Position numbers and translations under genes: made by a program
The notes under the pieces: model-generated
What the model was told of the DNA's origin: nothing
Database searches by the model: none
Seen by the model: the letters and a program-made list of their open reading frames with translations, nothing else
Part shown: positions 31,761 through 43,689 of the stretch, piece by piece
Layout of the letters: every line of letters starts with the position of its first letter
How positions within the stretch are numbered: position 1 is the stretch's first letter
From: Adiantum capillus-veneris
Taxonomy: Eukaryota > Streptophyta > Polypodiopsida > Polypodiales > Pteridaceae
Assembly (NCBI GenBank): GCA_014529385.2
Contig: CM043964.1
Span: forward strand, 4,022,997-4,086,996
DNA length: 64,000 nucleotides
Reading direction: 5' to 3'

Positions 31761-32559
31761 TTGTTGACCACCTCACCATGAGAGATGATGCACTTGGCAG
31801 GCAAGGGAAATCAACTTGGCTCACTTGGTCAAGGCCCTAAACTCATGCCCTGGGCTGATAGGGGTTATCCGTCGCCTTGGTGGGCTAGTAGATTATTGGA
31901 ACACCTTCTTGAGGGTTCAAGGAGCCGAGAGTTGTACCTAGACTTTCCTTAGGGTATTATCCTTGTATTCTGTATTATTTTTTCAATAAATGACAAAAAA
32001 AAACTTCCATGAGCTTCAAAAAAGCTGCGGCATTGAGCTAATAGATTAAGAGCTTTTTTATAGCCCGTAGAAATGATAGACTTGAATGATTTATGAAGAT
32101 TAGTCACATAGTTTCTAGGCTAGTAGGTTTATGACCTTGCATTAGCCTAGAGTCTTGACTAATTTCTTGTGTTTCATGCATTAAAACTAAAATTTCAAGT
32201 GGTTTAATCTTCACAATAATATAGGTGTCTTTTTTTCTTTGTGTTGTCTAATTTTTGACTACGATTCACCCATCTTTTAGAAGCAAAAAAATCACTTTGC
32301 ATGATTGTTCATGTACTTCATGTTTTTATCCTTGTTTGCCTTTGCTGCTCATTACTTGTTCTTATGTTTTGCAGCTCAACACTTTTGGCAGTCTTCCAGA
32401 CATTCAAACCAGGCCAGGCTTCTTTCAAGATACATACAGATGTGCATAGGATCTGTCTGGTCAGCCATCTCACGAGGTGATACATGCAATGTATCAAAGG
32501 ATTATGTTTTTACCATCTTATCACCTCCAGGTCTTTGAGGAAGCCTTCTACACCGGCTT
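31761..32559. other. Unassigned, includes a poly(A)-ended segment
   Basis: At about 31984 an AATAAA-type signal is followed by a run of nine A (TTCAATAAATGACAAAAAAAAA), as at the 3' end of a retroposed transcript or LINE. The rest (32010-32559) shows no recognisable coding sequence apart from short chance frames. Confidence 0.35.
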
Positions 32560-32990
32560 CTTCACAATCAGCATGGTTATATTCGGCCCGACGCTACTAG
32601 CTCAACATGCGAGGTATGAGTCTCTTTTGAAGACGAGAGCAAGCCTACACTAAAGAAGCAACTCAACAGCCATGTCGGGGACGACATGAACAAGGAGGGG
32701 GGGAGTGTTAGAAGATGGACACACCCTACGGAAAATGACTAGTCGACGGATTATTATTTTTTGTAATTATACATTTATTGAGAAAACCCGACATTTCACC
32801 TTTGCAAATATTGGGGCTTACAGAAGTTTCCAGATTGTATCCCAATTTTGACATTTAGATTGAGTAGATGGTTAAATTGGAACATTAGGGTTTGAGATTG
32901 TAAGGTATTTATACCACTTTTTGACCTTAATTATGGCAGTACCTTTGTCCAATCACTAAGCATGTTTTAGAACGAGTTGCATAAAAAAAA
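32560..32990 (+). repeat. 3' untranslated end, polypurine tract and LTR fragment
   Basis: A 3' UTR-like stretch ends in AACAAGGAGGGGGGGAG (PPT, about 32688-32705) followed by TGTTAGAAGATGGACAC, a typical 3' LTR start at 32706. The LTR-like sequence runs to about 32990, where gypsy RT sequence begins abruptly. The LTR is therefore truncated or interrupted there. Confidence 0.55.
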
Positions 32991-34000
32991 GCTTACAACT
33001 TCTTAAATGGATTTTCGGGATACAATCAACTTTTGGTTGACCCAAAAGATCAACATAAAACTGCTTTTGCAATGGAATGGGGTATTTGTGCCTATTGGGT
33101 TATGCCTTTTGGGTTAACTAATGCTCTTGCCACCTTTTAAAGATTGATTAGCTATGCTTTCAAAGAATATCTTAGGAAATTCTTGGAACTATATATGGAT
33201 GATCTATGCGTACATTCATGAATTTGGGATGATCATTTTGAACATCTCAAAAAGGTATTTGAAAAGTGTAGACTTTATAGGATTTTCTTGAATCCAGAAA
33301 AGTGCACATTCATGGCCCAGACAAGGAAAATTTCTTGGACATATAGTGTCTAAAAATGGAATATCTAATCATAGAGATAAAACTAATGTCATTGCTAAAT
33401 TTCCCAGACCAAAAACAGTCAAGGGGGTTCAAGCCTTCATGGAACATTGTGGATATTACATGTGATTCATTTACATGTAGACTATAATTGCAAAACCCAT
33501 GTATAGCTTGGGTACACACTTTGAATGGGCTCATAAGTGTGAAGAATCCTTCATGAAGCTTAAAGAAAGCTCTCATTTCAGCTCCAATATTGAAAGCACC
33601 AAATTGAAATAAGATATTCCACATACATGTAAATGCTTCCAATTTTGCCATAGGATGTACACTAGCTCAACCAGGAGACGGGAAAATTGATTTTCCTATC
33701 TCTTATGTTAGCCGACAGTTGAACATGGCGGAAAAGAATTATACCACCATTGAAAGGGAAGGATTGTGAATGATCTATGCCGGAAAATAGTATAGACATT
33801 ACCTATTAGAAAATAAATTTGTGTCCTTTGTGGATCACAAAGCCTTATTATAATTGGTCAACAAGCCATGCAGGACAGGAAGAATAGTGAGATGGTTCAT
33901 CATTCTTCTGGAATTTGATTTCACTGTGGTTGTAAAGAAGGGCACTACACATCAAAGAGTAGATCATTTGTCAAGGATTGTTTCAGGGGAACCACCTTAA
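32991..34000 (+). pseudogene. Tat-like RT and RNase H, heavily decayed
   Basis: The first part reads FLNGFSGYNQLLVDPKDQHK, VMPFGLTNALATF and LELYMDDLCVHS, an RT palm with an intact YMDD box (about 33193). From about 33320 stops occur every few codons. RNase H is still traceable through SYVSRQLNMAEKNYTT-like codons (about 33705-33760), a TIEREG stretch and the RVDHLSRI end (about 33960). It belongs with the integrase that follows. Confidence 0.75.
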
Positions 34001-34056
34001 GGAGTAGAAAATGATCTACCAGATGCCTATCTGTTCTCCGTGGAAATGATACCTCA

Positions 34057-35643
34057 ATGGTCAAAAAATATGGTATCATCTTTACCATAGCTCAAGTGGA
34101 GATGCAAATACCACTTCCTATTACAATCGGATTAATTGAGCAATTAGTTATGTATCAACTACTAGCTGGTAGGCTATACAAAAGAAATCAAGATGGAATC
34201 TTTCTCTTATGCATTAATCCTGAAGAGAAAACCCAATACCTAAGTAGAGCACATATTACCATAGTAGGACTTCACTTTGCGGAAGACCAAACTATGCAAA
34301 GGATCCTGAGACTTGGAGTATTTTGGCCAACTATGAGGAGTGATGTTCAGTCTTTTGTAAAGGATAGTCCTTGATGTAAAAAACAAACATCCATACCTCA
34401 TGTAGCATTGTTCCAAGTGTTTCATGTTCCTAAGTGGAGTAACTATCTAGTTACTTACTTATCAAGCCAAACATTTCTAGAGGATATGAGTAAACACCGT
34501 CAAAGAGCAATTGAAATTGAAGCAAGAGACTATGCTCTTATTGGAAACCAATTGTATCAGAGAGGTAAGGACCAACATCTATGTCTTTGTGAAAATGAAG
34601 ACAAGTATATTCCAATTATAGAGCAAGCACATGTTGAATTAGCTGGAGGCCACTTCTTTAGTGATACCACTACAAGAGCAATCTTAATGGCAGGCATATG
34701 GTGGGCAGCACTTTTTGCAGATGCCAAAGAATATGTTCGGAGATGTGATGCTTTCCAACGATCAAGAATGCCAACACGTGTAGATAGCATGCCCTTAAGA
34801 ACAATGATGGTGGCTAGAGCTTTTGCAAAATGGGGTATAGACTTTGTTGGGCCAATACAACCACCTTCTTATAGAATCCAAGCTCAATATATCATTGTAA
34901 CTACGAACTATTTGACCAAGTGGGCCGAGGCTAAAGCAACTCAAAAGAATGATGCCAGAACCACTACCCCATTCTTATATGAGTATGTATTCACAAGATA
35001 TGGACTGCTAATAGAAATTGTCAGTGATAGGGAAACTCGTTTCCTCAATGAGGTAATTGAGTATTTGCTTAATGAATTTATTGTCATCCATAATAAATCA
35101 GCTCCCTATCACCCACAAGAAAACGGACAAGCTAAGCATATCTTGTTATTGACTAGAGTGGTTAGTTCAAGAAGGACAAAGTGGGAAATGAATCTCCATG
35201 CTACTCTATGAGCTTATCGAGTTTCATTCAAAATAGCTTTAAATGCTACACCCTTTAACCTTGTTTATGGTCTTCATGACATATTGCCAATATAATTTCT
35301 ATTGCCAATACTAAGGGTAGCTAAGGATCTTGAGTGGATTGGGCATGAATTGTCAGAGAGACTTGAAGATTTAGAGAAGCTAGATGAGCAAAGGCTAACT
35401 GCTGTAGCTCACATCTATGCACAAAAGCGAAAACAAAAACAGTTTTTTGATTCCTATCTAATTACAAAAATATTCACAAAAGGGGACTTAGTTTTGATCT
35501 ATTCCCTTAAGCAACACTTTTACAAGTTTAAGAAAAAGGGAAACGGACCGTTTATGATTGAAGATGTATCTCCAAGTAGAGCAGTTAAGTTATCCACCCT
35601 AGATGGTGAACCAATGGCTAATTGGATTGTGGATGTTGTTTAA
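34057..35643 (+). pseudogene. Tat-like integrase
   Basis: Zinc-binding region: AHVELAGGHFFSDTTTRAIL (34625-34685) and YVRRCDAFQRSRM (about 34730), with the second cysteine of C-x2-C replaced by phenylalanine. Core: WGIDFVGPIQPPS (34830), VTTNYLTKWAEAKATQKNDA, VSDRETRFLNE (about 35020) and APYHPQENGQAKH (about 35105). The expected glutamate after GQA is lysine. The C-terminal part resumes after stops (35211, 35296) and reads LPILRVAKDLEWIGHELSER to 35643. Catalysis is unlikely with the E-to-K change. The segment at 34057-34374 resembles a duplicated or diverged zinc-binding region. Confidence 0.85.
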
Positions 35644-35715
35644 AGAAGTAAAATTTGCTAGAAACCAATGAATTGCTAGAAATAATGCATGCAGCCAAGA
35701 AAAGAAAGATAAACC

Positions 35716-36323
35716 GACCAGCAGGTTATTGATGAAGCCCAAGAGGAAGCTCGGCTTCGGGTACTGAAAAGAAAAGCTGCTCTCAAGAATCAACAAACAC
35801 CTATTTCCATCAACACTCTAGAAATAGATGACCGACAATGGGAATTGCAGAAAGATGTAGTGTCAATAGATGATGAATGGTTAGATGGAATGGACCTTTG
35901 CATCAAAGTACAACTCAAGACTCATAGCAAAAATGCTTTGCTCAATATAAGAGCTAGAGTAAATGCAGTCAATTATTCCACGTACAAGGAAGCAACAAGT
36001 CAGTCTTTGACAGCAAGAATAGCAACTATTAAAGGATGTAACAAGAACCCAACACCGACATTGGGAGTAGTCAATTTGAATGTGATAGTACATGGATGTT
36101 CAAGTTTGTATGCTAACCAGTTAAACACATGAATGAGACAATGATTCTTGGAATTCCCTGGATGCGGACATACAAGGTAGTACCAGATTGGGATACCAAT
36201 CAGCTCAAGCTATCAGCTAAAGGCGGACAACTCATTGTTCCAATTGTACCAAGCAAGGAGGAGAGGAAAGGAAGTAATAAAAATAACAAACCACAAACCA
36301 AACAATCTTCTCCATCCTCTTGA
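35716..36323 (+). pseudogene. Retropepsin-like domain downstream of integrase
   Basis: An open frame begins before QQVIDEAQEEARLRVLKRKA and continues through IDDEWLDGMDLCIKVQLKTH, ALLNIRARVNAVNYSTYKEA and, after a stop at 36130, ETMILGIPWMRTYKVVPDWD. The pattern A-L-x-[D]-x-G-A-x-V-N-A-V-x-Y followed by I-L-G-x-P-W is that of retroelement aspartic proteases. Here the D-T-G is N-I-R, so the active site is lost. The normal place for protease is before RT, so its position after integrase is unusual. It could come from a neighbouring nested element. Confidence 0.55.
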
Positions 36324-36411
36324 CCAGTAAATGCTACAAGTAGCATGCAATTAGTTAAACAAATTTGGGTAGCAAAAGCACATTTTTAAGGAAAAGCCGA
36401 TTCAAGTCTGG

Positions 36412-36660
36412 GTGCCCAAAATATCACCAAAAAAACCAAAGAAGGTTCTAAAGATCAAAACACAGAGACAAGCATCTCAGAGCAAGGAACCTAACATGAA
36501 ATGGATTTGGAAAAAAAAGGAGCACTTATCTTCTCCACAAACTGGAAAACCGGTAAAGCAATGGAGAGTTAAGTCTCAAAAAACTCAACCACACCATTCT
36601 AACCAAGAAAAACCAATATATCAATGGCGGGTAAAAGTTGGACGATAGTCAACATTGATA
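36412..36660 (+). pseudogene. Lysine-rich segment with repeated W-R-V-K motif
   Basis: The open stretch is very basic. It repeats a short motif: MKWIWKKKE, then VKQWRVKSQK, then IYQWRVKVGR, each about 21-23 residues apart. It follows the retropepsin-like domain by 90 bp in the same strand. I do not recognise a family; a basic Gag-like or nucleic-acid-binding tail is possible. Confidence 0.3.
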
Positions 36661-38469
36661 CCAACAGCTCAAGAAATTAGCATGCTAAAGCATCCTAATG
36701 GTACAATCAAGCTACAAGATTTTCTCTTTGGAAGATAGCATCAGAAAACCTGGACATCGAAAACCCTTGAGTTAATTACTCAAGACCCAACTCTTGCATA
36801 GCATAATGGTTTGAATTGCATTGATCTTCAAAGCATGGTAGAGCCAACCATGGCTATGTATAGACATGATTGTTCAACCCATGCACACAATCGTTCCGGA
36901 GTACGCCATCTAGGAGGGGTGGAAGGGAACTAAGTAATTAAGGACAATGTTTGAAGAGGTAGGAAAAGTTTGACGTTAACGTGTGATTTTTTTGAAAAAT
37001 TACCTAATAATGCCCTTATAAATCATCAACAACAAGGGAAAATTAACTGATGATATCTCCCCGATGAGTGTAAATAGTGTATACACTGAAAACTGAAGAT
37101 ACGCTGATGATAAAAAAGATAAGGCGGATAGGCACAAAAAATTTCAATCAAATCGATAGATGGAAGCGGGAAGCCTAAATTAGGCGGCCAGACCTGCTTT
37201 TACAAAATTCTTGCAGAATGAGCAATAGGAATCCGATTGGGGAAATTTTTGAGTCCAGCATAGATTTCACGGCCTAGTAGGACTAACAGGGGAATTTGGG
37301 GAAAATTGGTTTGGGAAGTACGAGTAAAGATACCAAAAGTAGGCTAAAATCACCTCATTTCCACTTATTGCCTTCGGAGAGAAAGCTCCTCGACCTTCTT
37401 CGTGCGCATTTTCTTGAGTCCACAATTGCATGTTTTCAGCACCATCTTACACGAGACATGAGGGGTAAGTTGTATAATTATCAATGATCCATTTTGTACG
37501 GCTGGTAGCTAGTCTAAACTTCCAGAATCCGAGCAGTGCACGAAGACCTACGACCAAAAATCGACCATAGCGGTTTGTCAGCTCAACCAAATCAGATGAG
37601 ATTTGAATTATAGCATTCACCAACATAATAGAACACTTCTATATGAATCGTGGACCATTCGGTAAGGGTCACGGGGGTCCCAAGTAGAAAAGCTAGGGTT
37701 TTGGCAGATGCCAGAATTGGATTCTGACTCCAAGACAGCTTACATACGAGGTTTATACACAATGTATATGATTAGTTTCATAAAATCAATCAAGCCAAGC
37801 CCTCGAAAAGTAGAAAATGGCTCGAAGGATACAAAGCGTCAAATTCAACATACGAGGTCAAACTGACTCCAAATGGGCCAAAATTGGATGAGTTGCTTCA
37901 GGACTATGTTGCGGACAAGTCCATAGCTTCAAAGATGACTAACCAACTCTACACGTCATGTAGTCACAAAAATCAATGATTTCAGAGTCTACAAAGCACG
38001 AAGTGATGCTGGCAGAACCAAATTTCACCAAATTCAATTTAAGACTTGTTTTAGGTGTATAGAATGTGTTTAGGTCAAATTTTTCAAGTTTTGCAAGAAA
38101 ACTTTGACTGCTGTAAATAATCATGATTATTTAATTTTGCAATATTCTGGCTTGAAAATGGTATCATCACCTCACCTATCACTTGTACACACCTATTATA
38201 TGCCAATTTTCAAGTATGAGAAAATCTTTAGTGGAGGGAGATTCACTTTGAAAGCATTCTAATGGAGGGAAAGTGTTTTAGAATTCCAATATCTTGTGCG
38301 GGCTTAATGGTCACCCTCCAGTACATTAATGACCATAAGAGAATATCAGAAGTGGGACCACATTCAAGCACCTAAAAGCTCGGTAAAAGGAAGGAAATTA
38401 CGATGCTACAATCCTAGATTCGTGAAAGTTTTATGCTATTTTCCTATTTTTTGAGTCTTTCCACGTACT
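36661..38469. other. Non-coding, possible LTR or leader
   Basis: A purine-rich GGAGGGGTGGAAGGGAAC at about 36912-36930 could be a polypurine tract, but no certain LTR start follows. The remainder shows no domain, RNA gene or clear repeat. Confidence 0.3.
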
Positions 38470-38566
38470 TTCCTACGTAACGTAGCCTTCGTGCTCATTG
38501 GACGCACTCTATTATTCTCTCTCTTCATATGGCCCTCCAAATGACCTCTGAAATTTCCTAATGTTG
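38470..38566. mobile_element. Terminus of a second long-TIR DNA element
   Basis: The reverse complement reads CATTAGGAAATTTCAGAGGTC and continues through the TTTGGAGGGCC and GCTACGTTACGTAG words, matching the left end at 13656-13750 and the right end at 15360-15426. Only about 95 bp is recognisable, so the rest of this copy is deleted or diverged. Confidence 0.75.
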
Positions 38567-38917
38567 GATGGGATCAAATATTGGCGACACTTGATGGATG
38601 CCTGTGTACACAAGGTAACCATTACCAAATTTGATGAAGATGGCTTTGACATAACTCCCTTGTTTATAATAAAGGTGTTGAAGGAATCTAATAAAGTTTG
38701 TGAGTGTGAAAGTAAAAATGGTGAGACATTTGGATACATCTTGGAACATAAAGCCAAAGTGCAAATAAAGGAAGCAGAGCAACCACGAGAATATGTCATC
38801 ATTGACATCAAGACATATTTAGGAATTTTGGGAATTATTCAAGTCCCATTTTTTATAATGGTCCTAAAAAACTTAGTATTTTTGTGTATTTGCAAGTACT
38901 CTCTATGTCCCATTTAA
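38561..38917 (+). CDS. Unrecognised open frame, 118 codons
   Basis: The frame starts MLDGIKYWRHLMDACVHKVT and includes ITKFDEDGFDITPLFIIKVL and EAEQPREYVIIDIKTYLGIL, with plausible protein composition up to about codon 95. The ATG overlaps the terminus of the long-TIR element, so the real start may lie elsewhere. I do not recognise the family. The neighbours are repeats, so an element-derived fragment is more likely than a host gene. The last 20 residues (hydrophobic, cysteine-containing) look like chance read-through. Confidence 0.35.
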   Translation: MLDGIKYWRHLMDACVHKVTITKFDEDGFDITPLFIIKVLKESNKVCECESKNGETFGYILEHKAKVQIKEAEQPREYVIIDIKTYLGILGIIQVPFFIMVLKNLVFLCICKYSLCPI

Positions 38918-39254
38918 ATATATCCCTTGGTACATATCTATAAGGGTGTGTGTATCTAAAGACATAGGTACAGACATCAGTTGTAGGGACATCAAAAGCA
39001 TGGCACTAAACTTTATTTTTATTTTACAGCATTCCTCATGTGAAAAAAGTGATGTAAATCAATAGCTCAGTTTTGAGACATTCAAGTTAAAGCTTTGGCT
39101 TTATCAACACCAAAAACACTTTAGAATACTAAAAAATGATTTTCAGAATTGAAGGACCTCAAAAGAGTGTGGTGTTTAGAAACACCAAGATATGAAATAA
39201 AATCCAATTGGCATATTAACATGATATCCAAGTATTTTACAACTCATCCTTAGA
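38918..39254. other. AT-rich, no gene recognised
   Basis: No domain, RNA gene or repeat end seen. Confidence 0.4.
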
Positions 39255-39425
39255 AAAGATAAAATTCCGTACGAAACATATGTCAAGCGGCTCAATGACT
39301 GCAAATGAGAAAAAGATAAAATTCCATAAAAAATACTATGTCAAGAGGCCCAATGACTAAAAATGGGAAAAAGATAAAATTCCATTAGAAATACTCTATC
39401 AAAAGGCTCGATGGCCACAAATACT
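39255..39425. repeat. Tandem repeat, three units of about 57 bp
   Basis: AAAGATAAAATTCC begins units at about 39255, 39309 and 39367. Each is followed by a variable ATACTATGTCAAG(A)GGC and CAATGACT-like tail. Confidence 0.85.
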
Positions 39426-39983
39426 TCCTCAAACGTTGCGATTTCTCATTCATTGCTCCAATAAAATACTATGTCAAGAGGCCTATTTATTAAACCTCTG
39501 ATTTATGATATTTTCAAGGTATAATCCCTTATTCTTCATAATCTATTTTTTTTTTGTTATTTATAATACTTTTTTGTTACAATGCTCATGAGGCTAGCCT
39601 CACATAGTGGTGTTACACTAATATATGGAGGCAAGGATAAGACTTAAGTTTGAGTCTACAAATCAAATGTCAATCCCTTGTTATTTACAAAGAGATTATG
39701 AGTCTCACCTAACATATGCAAGTGGCTACACTAGAAAATGGAATTTTGAACGCCACTTGGAACTTCTTGGCTAGGAGTCCATGACAAGGACTTTAATGGT
39801 TGAGGCATATACACTAATGTTTTACTAGCTGTCTTGGTTAGGCTTGAACTTATGTTTGAGCCTCAATGGTGTTTGATAATGTTATTCTTGTCTCACCAAA
39901 ACCAAAAAATTTAGCCCTTAATATATTTCTATAATAGCTACATCATTAATCTAGCCATGATCTATGGATGGCACTCTAAATAG

Positions 39984-40177
39984 AAAATACATGATTTGTG
40001 ATAACTTTACCCTAATTAATGAGGCTCAAACTCAAGTTTGATCCTCCCATTTGTGTTAATGGTAGATGTGGATAGATGTGAAAATACATGATTTGTGATA
40101 ACTTTACCCTAACTAATGAGGCTCAAACTCAAGTTTGATCCTCCCATTTGTGTTAATGGTAGATGTGGATAGATGAC
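39984..40177. repeat. 97-bp tandem duplication
   Basis: AAAATACATGATTTGTGATAAC starts at 39984 and again at 40081. The two copies are almost identical (TAATTAATG versus TAACTAATG), implying a recent duplication. Each carries one GAGGCTCAAACTCAAGTTTG inverted motif. Confidence 0.95.
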
Positions 40178-40359
40178 ACCTCATAAAAAATGATTGCAAG
40201 ATAAAATCTTAGAAAAAAAAACTCTTCAAATAATATCACCACATTTAAAAAATCACAAAATATTGTACAAATATATCTACAAAATTCCTTTAGAGAAAGG
40301 CACAAGATAGTTTAACTAAAATAGTCTTTCAAGGACCCTAAGTTTCACAATTGATCAAT

Positions 40360-40867
40360 TCAATGCACTTTTCTACCTTTCACACTTTGAGAGTTTGTTG
40401 GTGCATGAGAATAACATGCATCACTAAACATGGTATTACAAATACTCTCAAAAGCATTTCCACCTTTTTCATTAGCTACAATGTTTTGACGGGCTCTTTC
40501 ATCCTCTTGTGCATCCTCATCACCTACACCACGATCCTCATTAACTCTAACATTGTCTTTTGCACACTCAGTCTCCACAATTGAACTAATTTCTCCAACA
40601 TTGTCACCCCCCCCGCCACCCCTCCCCGCATGGTCAAAATCTAAAGCTTCTTTGACGTTGCTATGATCAGTATTGTCTATATTTTATCATTGTCTTCATT
40701 TTCATCACCATAATCTCCAGTTCTTTGTTGCTTGTTGATGTCAAGATGGCTATGAGATCTACTTTTTCTACATCATCCAACTCCCTTGTTTGTCTTACAA
40801 GTGATTCTTGACTTTCTCCACACCACCGTCGCAAGAACAAATCACTCTCCAAATGAACAACGCTCAT
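40360..40867 (-). pseudogene. Unrecognised acidic coding fragment
   Basis: Two minus-strand open stretches: one reads VHLESDLFLRRWCGESQESL then ELDDVEKVDLIA (40867-40667). The other reads KDNVRVNEDRGVGDEDAQED (40578-40360). Composition is protein-like and acidic, with a stop-containing gap and a C/G homopolymer between them. No family recognised. It may be part of the same decayed region as 42600-43640. Confidence 0.25.
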
Positions 40868-41839
40868 TGAGATGCTAACTCCATTTCTTCAAAATCATCT
40901 TTACATAGACCAATGGACCTTTTCTTCTTTAAAATATTTTCTCCAACACAACTCCACCACAAAAAAACTAAATTAAATGTGGCTTTGGTTAGGACAAAAC
41001 CATGTAATAAGGCCATCAATGAAGCTTTTATCAATAAACTCTTGATTCTTACACTAGAGTCTGAGAAAAAGACTCTTTTTGTAAGAGCCTATTTAATCAC
41101 CTCAATTGTACAACCTTGAAAAGAAAAGAGCAACCATTTAAATCTCCACATTTCCATCCATCAAAGAGCAATCTCTTGTTGTTTGCATATTCAATATGGA
41201 CCTTAGTTGACTAGCTAGAAATCCTTTCCACAAACATTTTGATATTGATGAAATCAATGAAAAAGACTAACACATATTCATATTGTGCATTCAATGTGTT
41301 TAGATTGAATGCCAAGTTTGCAAGAATATTTTGTAAAGAGATGCTTTTTCATACCATGCAAATCCAAGACTACCAATTAAAACGGTACATGCTCTACATT
41401 ACAAAATTCTTTGATCTCCCTCATATCAAAGCCCACCCCCTTGATTTTCCAAGAAATTATTCCCATATTAGCTCTATAAATGGTGATTGAAGAGAGTTAC
41501 TAAACGTTTTGAAAGTGATGGAGTCTTGTTTGCTCTGTTGAGGGAGTTCTTGGCATAGTACTGGCTATATCTCCTCATTTGATTGTCCTCATGCTCTATC
41601 ATCTCGTACTTATCACAAAATTATTTCAAGGATAACTTTTACCTTGTTAGATAAAAAAATAATGAGAGTATTGTTTCTTTCAACTTGATCTATTTTTAGC
41701 TTCCAAGCCATCTCATCCATGTCCATTCTCTGAGGGGTATGCTCGCCCTTATTTAGCAAGATGGTTTTGTCTAGGCTTCCATTTTTTAGTTCAAGAACTT
41801 CACTTCTCTCAAGGCTGAATAATGTAAGTGCTAGGAGGA

Positions 41840-41990
41840 AACTCATATGATACATCCTGAGGGTTATAACCAACCAAATTTTTTACACTATGTAGAAAAT
41901 CATATGACATGTCCTAAAGGTTATAAGAATTCTTTTTCCAATAATGACTTTGAATGAATAAATTCATATGACACATCCTAAAGGTTATGA
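41840..41990. repeat. Short tandem repeat, three units of about 60 bp
   Basis: The words CATATGATACATCCTGAGGGTTAT, CATATGACATGTCCTAAAGGTTAT and CATATGACACATCCTAAAGGTTAT recur at about 41847, 41909 and 41968. Confidence 0.75.
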
Positions 41991-42599
41991 GCACCCTACT
42001 AGCATTATTGCACTTGTCGAATTTATCCACCCTTCATAATTAGAAATTTATGATTTTCATCGGAACCTTCCTCAATGGTTTCTACCTTTGTATTTGGTAG
42101 AAATCCTTGAGCATATTGTTTCAAGATCTTGACCCAATATTTTCATACATCCTCATCACATAAAAGCAAATGAAAATTGGTTTTGAAAAATCCCTTTTGA
42201 ACTATGTGCTTCAAAGTCCTACAAAATTGCAAATTCCAACATTCATTATGACAAGGCATGCTATGATTTATCTTAGCTTCCTTTAAGTACATGAACTTGT
42301 GAAGTTGAGGCTAAAAGTTAGGGTCAAGCCTCAAAATTGATTTTCTTGTTGATATTCTCACATACATCTATGCAAAGTCCAAAATACACGGGCATATCTC
42401 AGTGAGGCTCAAACTTCAGTTCGAGCCTCGCTTGATAGTGTTAGAGCCTCGTATACAAGTGAGGCTCAAGCTTAAGCTCAAGCCCCACTTTGAAGTTCTA
42501 AATGAGCTCATGGAGGGCATGCTTGAGCCTTTGTTACACTCCTTCTTACAAGTACATATTGCTGATTCATATTTTCAAAGAATTGAACAAGTACCTTCC

Positions 42600-43640
42600 A
42601 AGATTCAAAGTCCTTCGTGGTTTGGTTTGACATCAGGTGGTGGTTTAGAAGGATGGCCATTTGCCTTCCATTGTGCTAATAGTTGCATCAGTTGTTGGTC
42701 AAGAAATGGATCCTTTTGCATTGACTTTGCAATAGATAGATTGACATGAGATATCTTTGGTGGGCAATTGAGAATAATCTTTAATCATCAATATTTGAAT
42801 TGTTGAAGCAATTGAGGGTAACCTTCGCAACTTCTTTGTCCGTGCAAACATTTTGCAACACTAATGGAGTGATATATAGAGATGATCCAATAGTATAACA
42901 TTGTGAACATCCTCTTTGGCAAGTTTGTGAAGGGAAAATTTGGTAGATGGATCAATGGATTTTCACTTGGTAACATCAAAATGTAACATTTTTTACTTGG
43001 TTCTTGAATGAAATATTAATTCAACCAAGTCAAGAACCAACATCTCTTGATGTTGTATGTGCAATCCTACTATGGATTTCCTTGTCTTATCCACAAATTT
43101 CCCCTATTTATTTCTTTCCATATACAACCTTTGATGGTAAGCTCAAGGCCCGCTTTGCATGTTTCAGTGCCTTCACTAGGTCATCCACATAATCCACACA
43201 TGAGCATTCTTGATTAGTAAAGTTGGAGATCTTCAATCCTAACTTTACAATAGAATTTTCTTTTCCTAGTTTTCTACCATTCAAAACTCCCACCAATGAT
43301 AAACAAAACCTGTTTGCCTTTGTGGTCTCTTCAACACAAGTAGTACATTACATGCAATCATGGAATTGATATTGCATCCACATCATCTTTGACACCCACA
43401 AAAATCCCCATTTCTCCATATTTCCTATCACCTTGCATCAAATTCAGATGTATGTCACCTTTGTAGTTTGCATCCATATCGTAGGTATCAGAAACCACCT
43501 CACTCCTTCTTTTGTTAATTCAAATGTCTTATTAACCTTTATTTTTGAAGCATTCCAAGAGCATCATGTGTGAAGAATTGGGCACCCTGCTCTAGTATAG
43601 TTGGTACATTGACAGCATGCATTCCTAAAATAAAAAAACA
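42600..43640 (-). pseudogene. Decayed coding region of unknown family
   Basis: The minus strand has several protein-like stretches in changing frames: MHAVNVPTILEQGAQFFTHD (about 43620), TYDMDANYKGDIHLNLMQGD and EMGIFVGVKDDVDAISIP (43500-43360), FTNQECSCVDYVDDLVKALK (about 43220-43160), and IAKSMQKDPFLDQQLMQLLA (about 42735-42675). They are separated by stops and frameshifts. I cannot name the family. The density of meaningful stretches on one strand argues for a real ancient gene or element ORF rather than chance. Confidence 0.35.
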
Positions 43641-43689
43641 ATTTTGAAAACTAAACAAGAAGAACGGGTTTAAATTTAAACAATACATA

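Noticed and set aside
31482-31824. Lysine- and threonine-rich minus-strand ORFs, with a counterpart near 49449-49703
   Set aside because: They are within the dispersed LTR-like repeat, in different frames in the two copies, and show no conserved protein.
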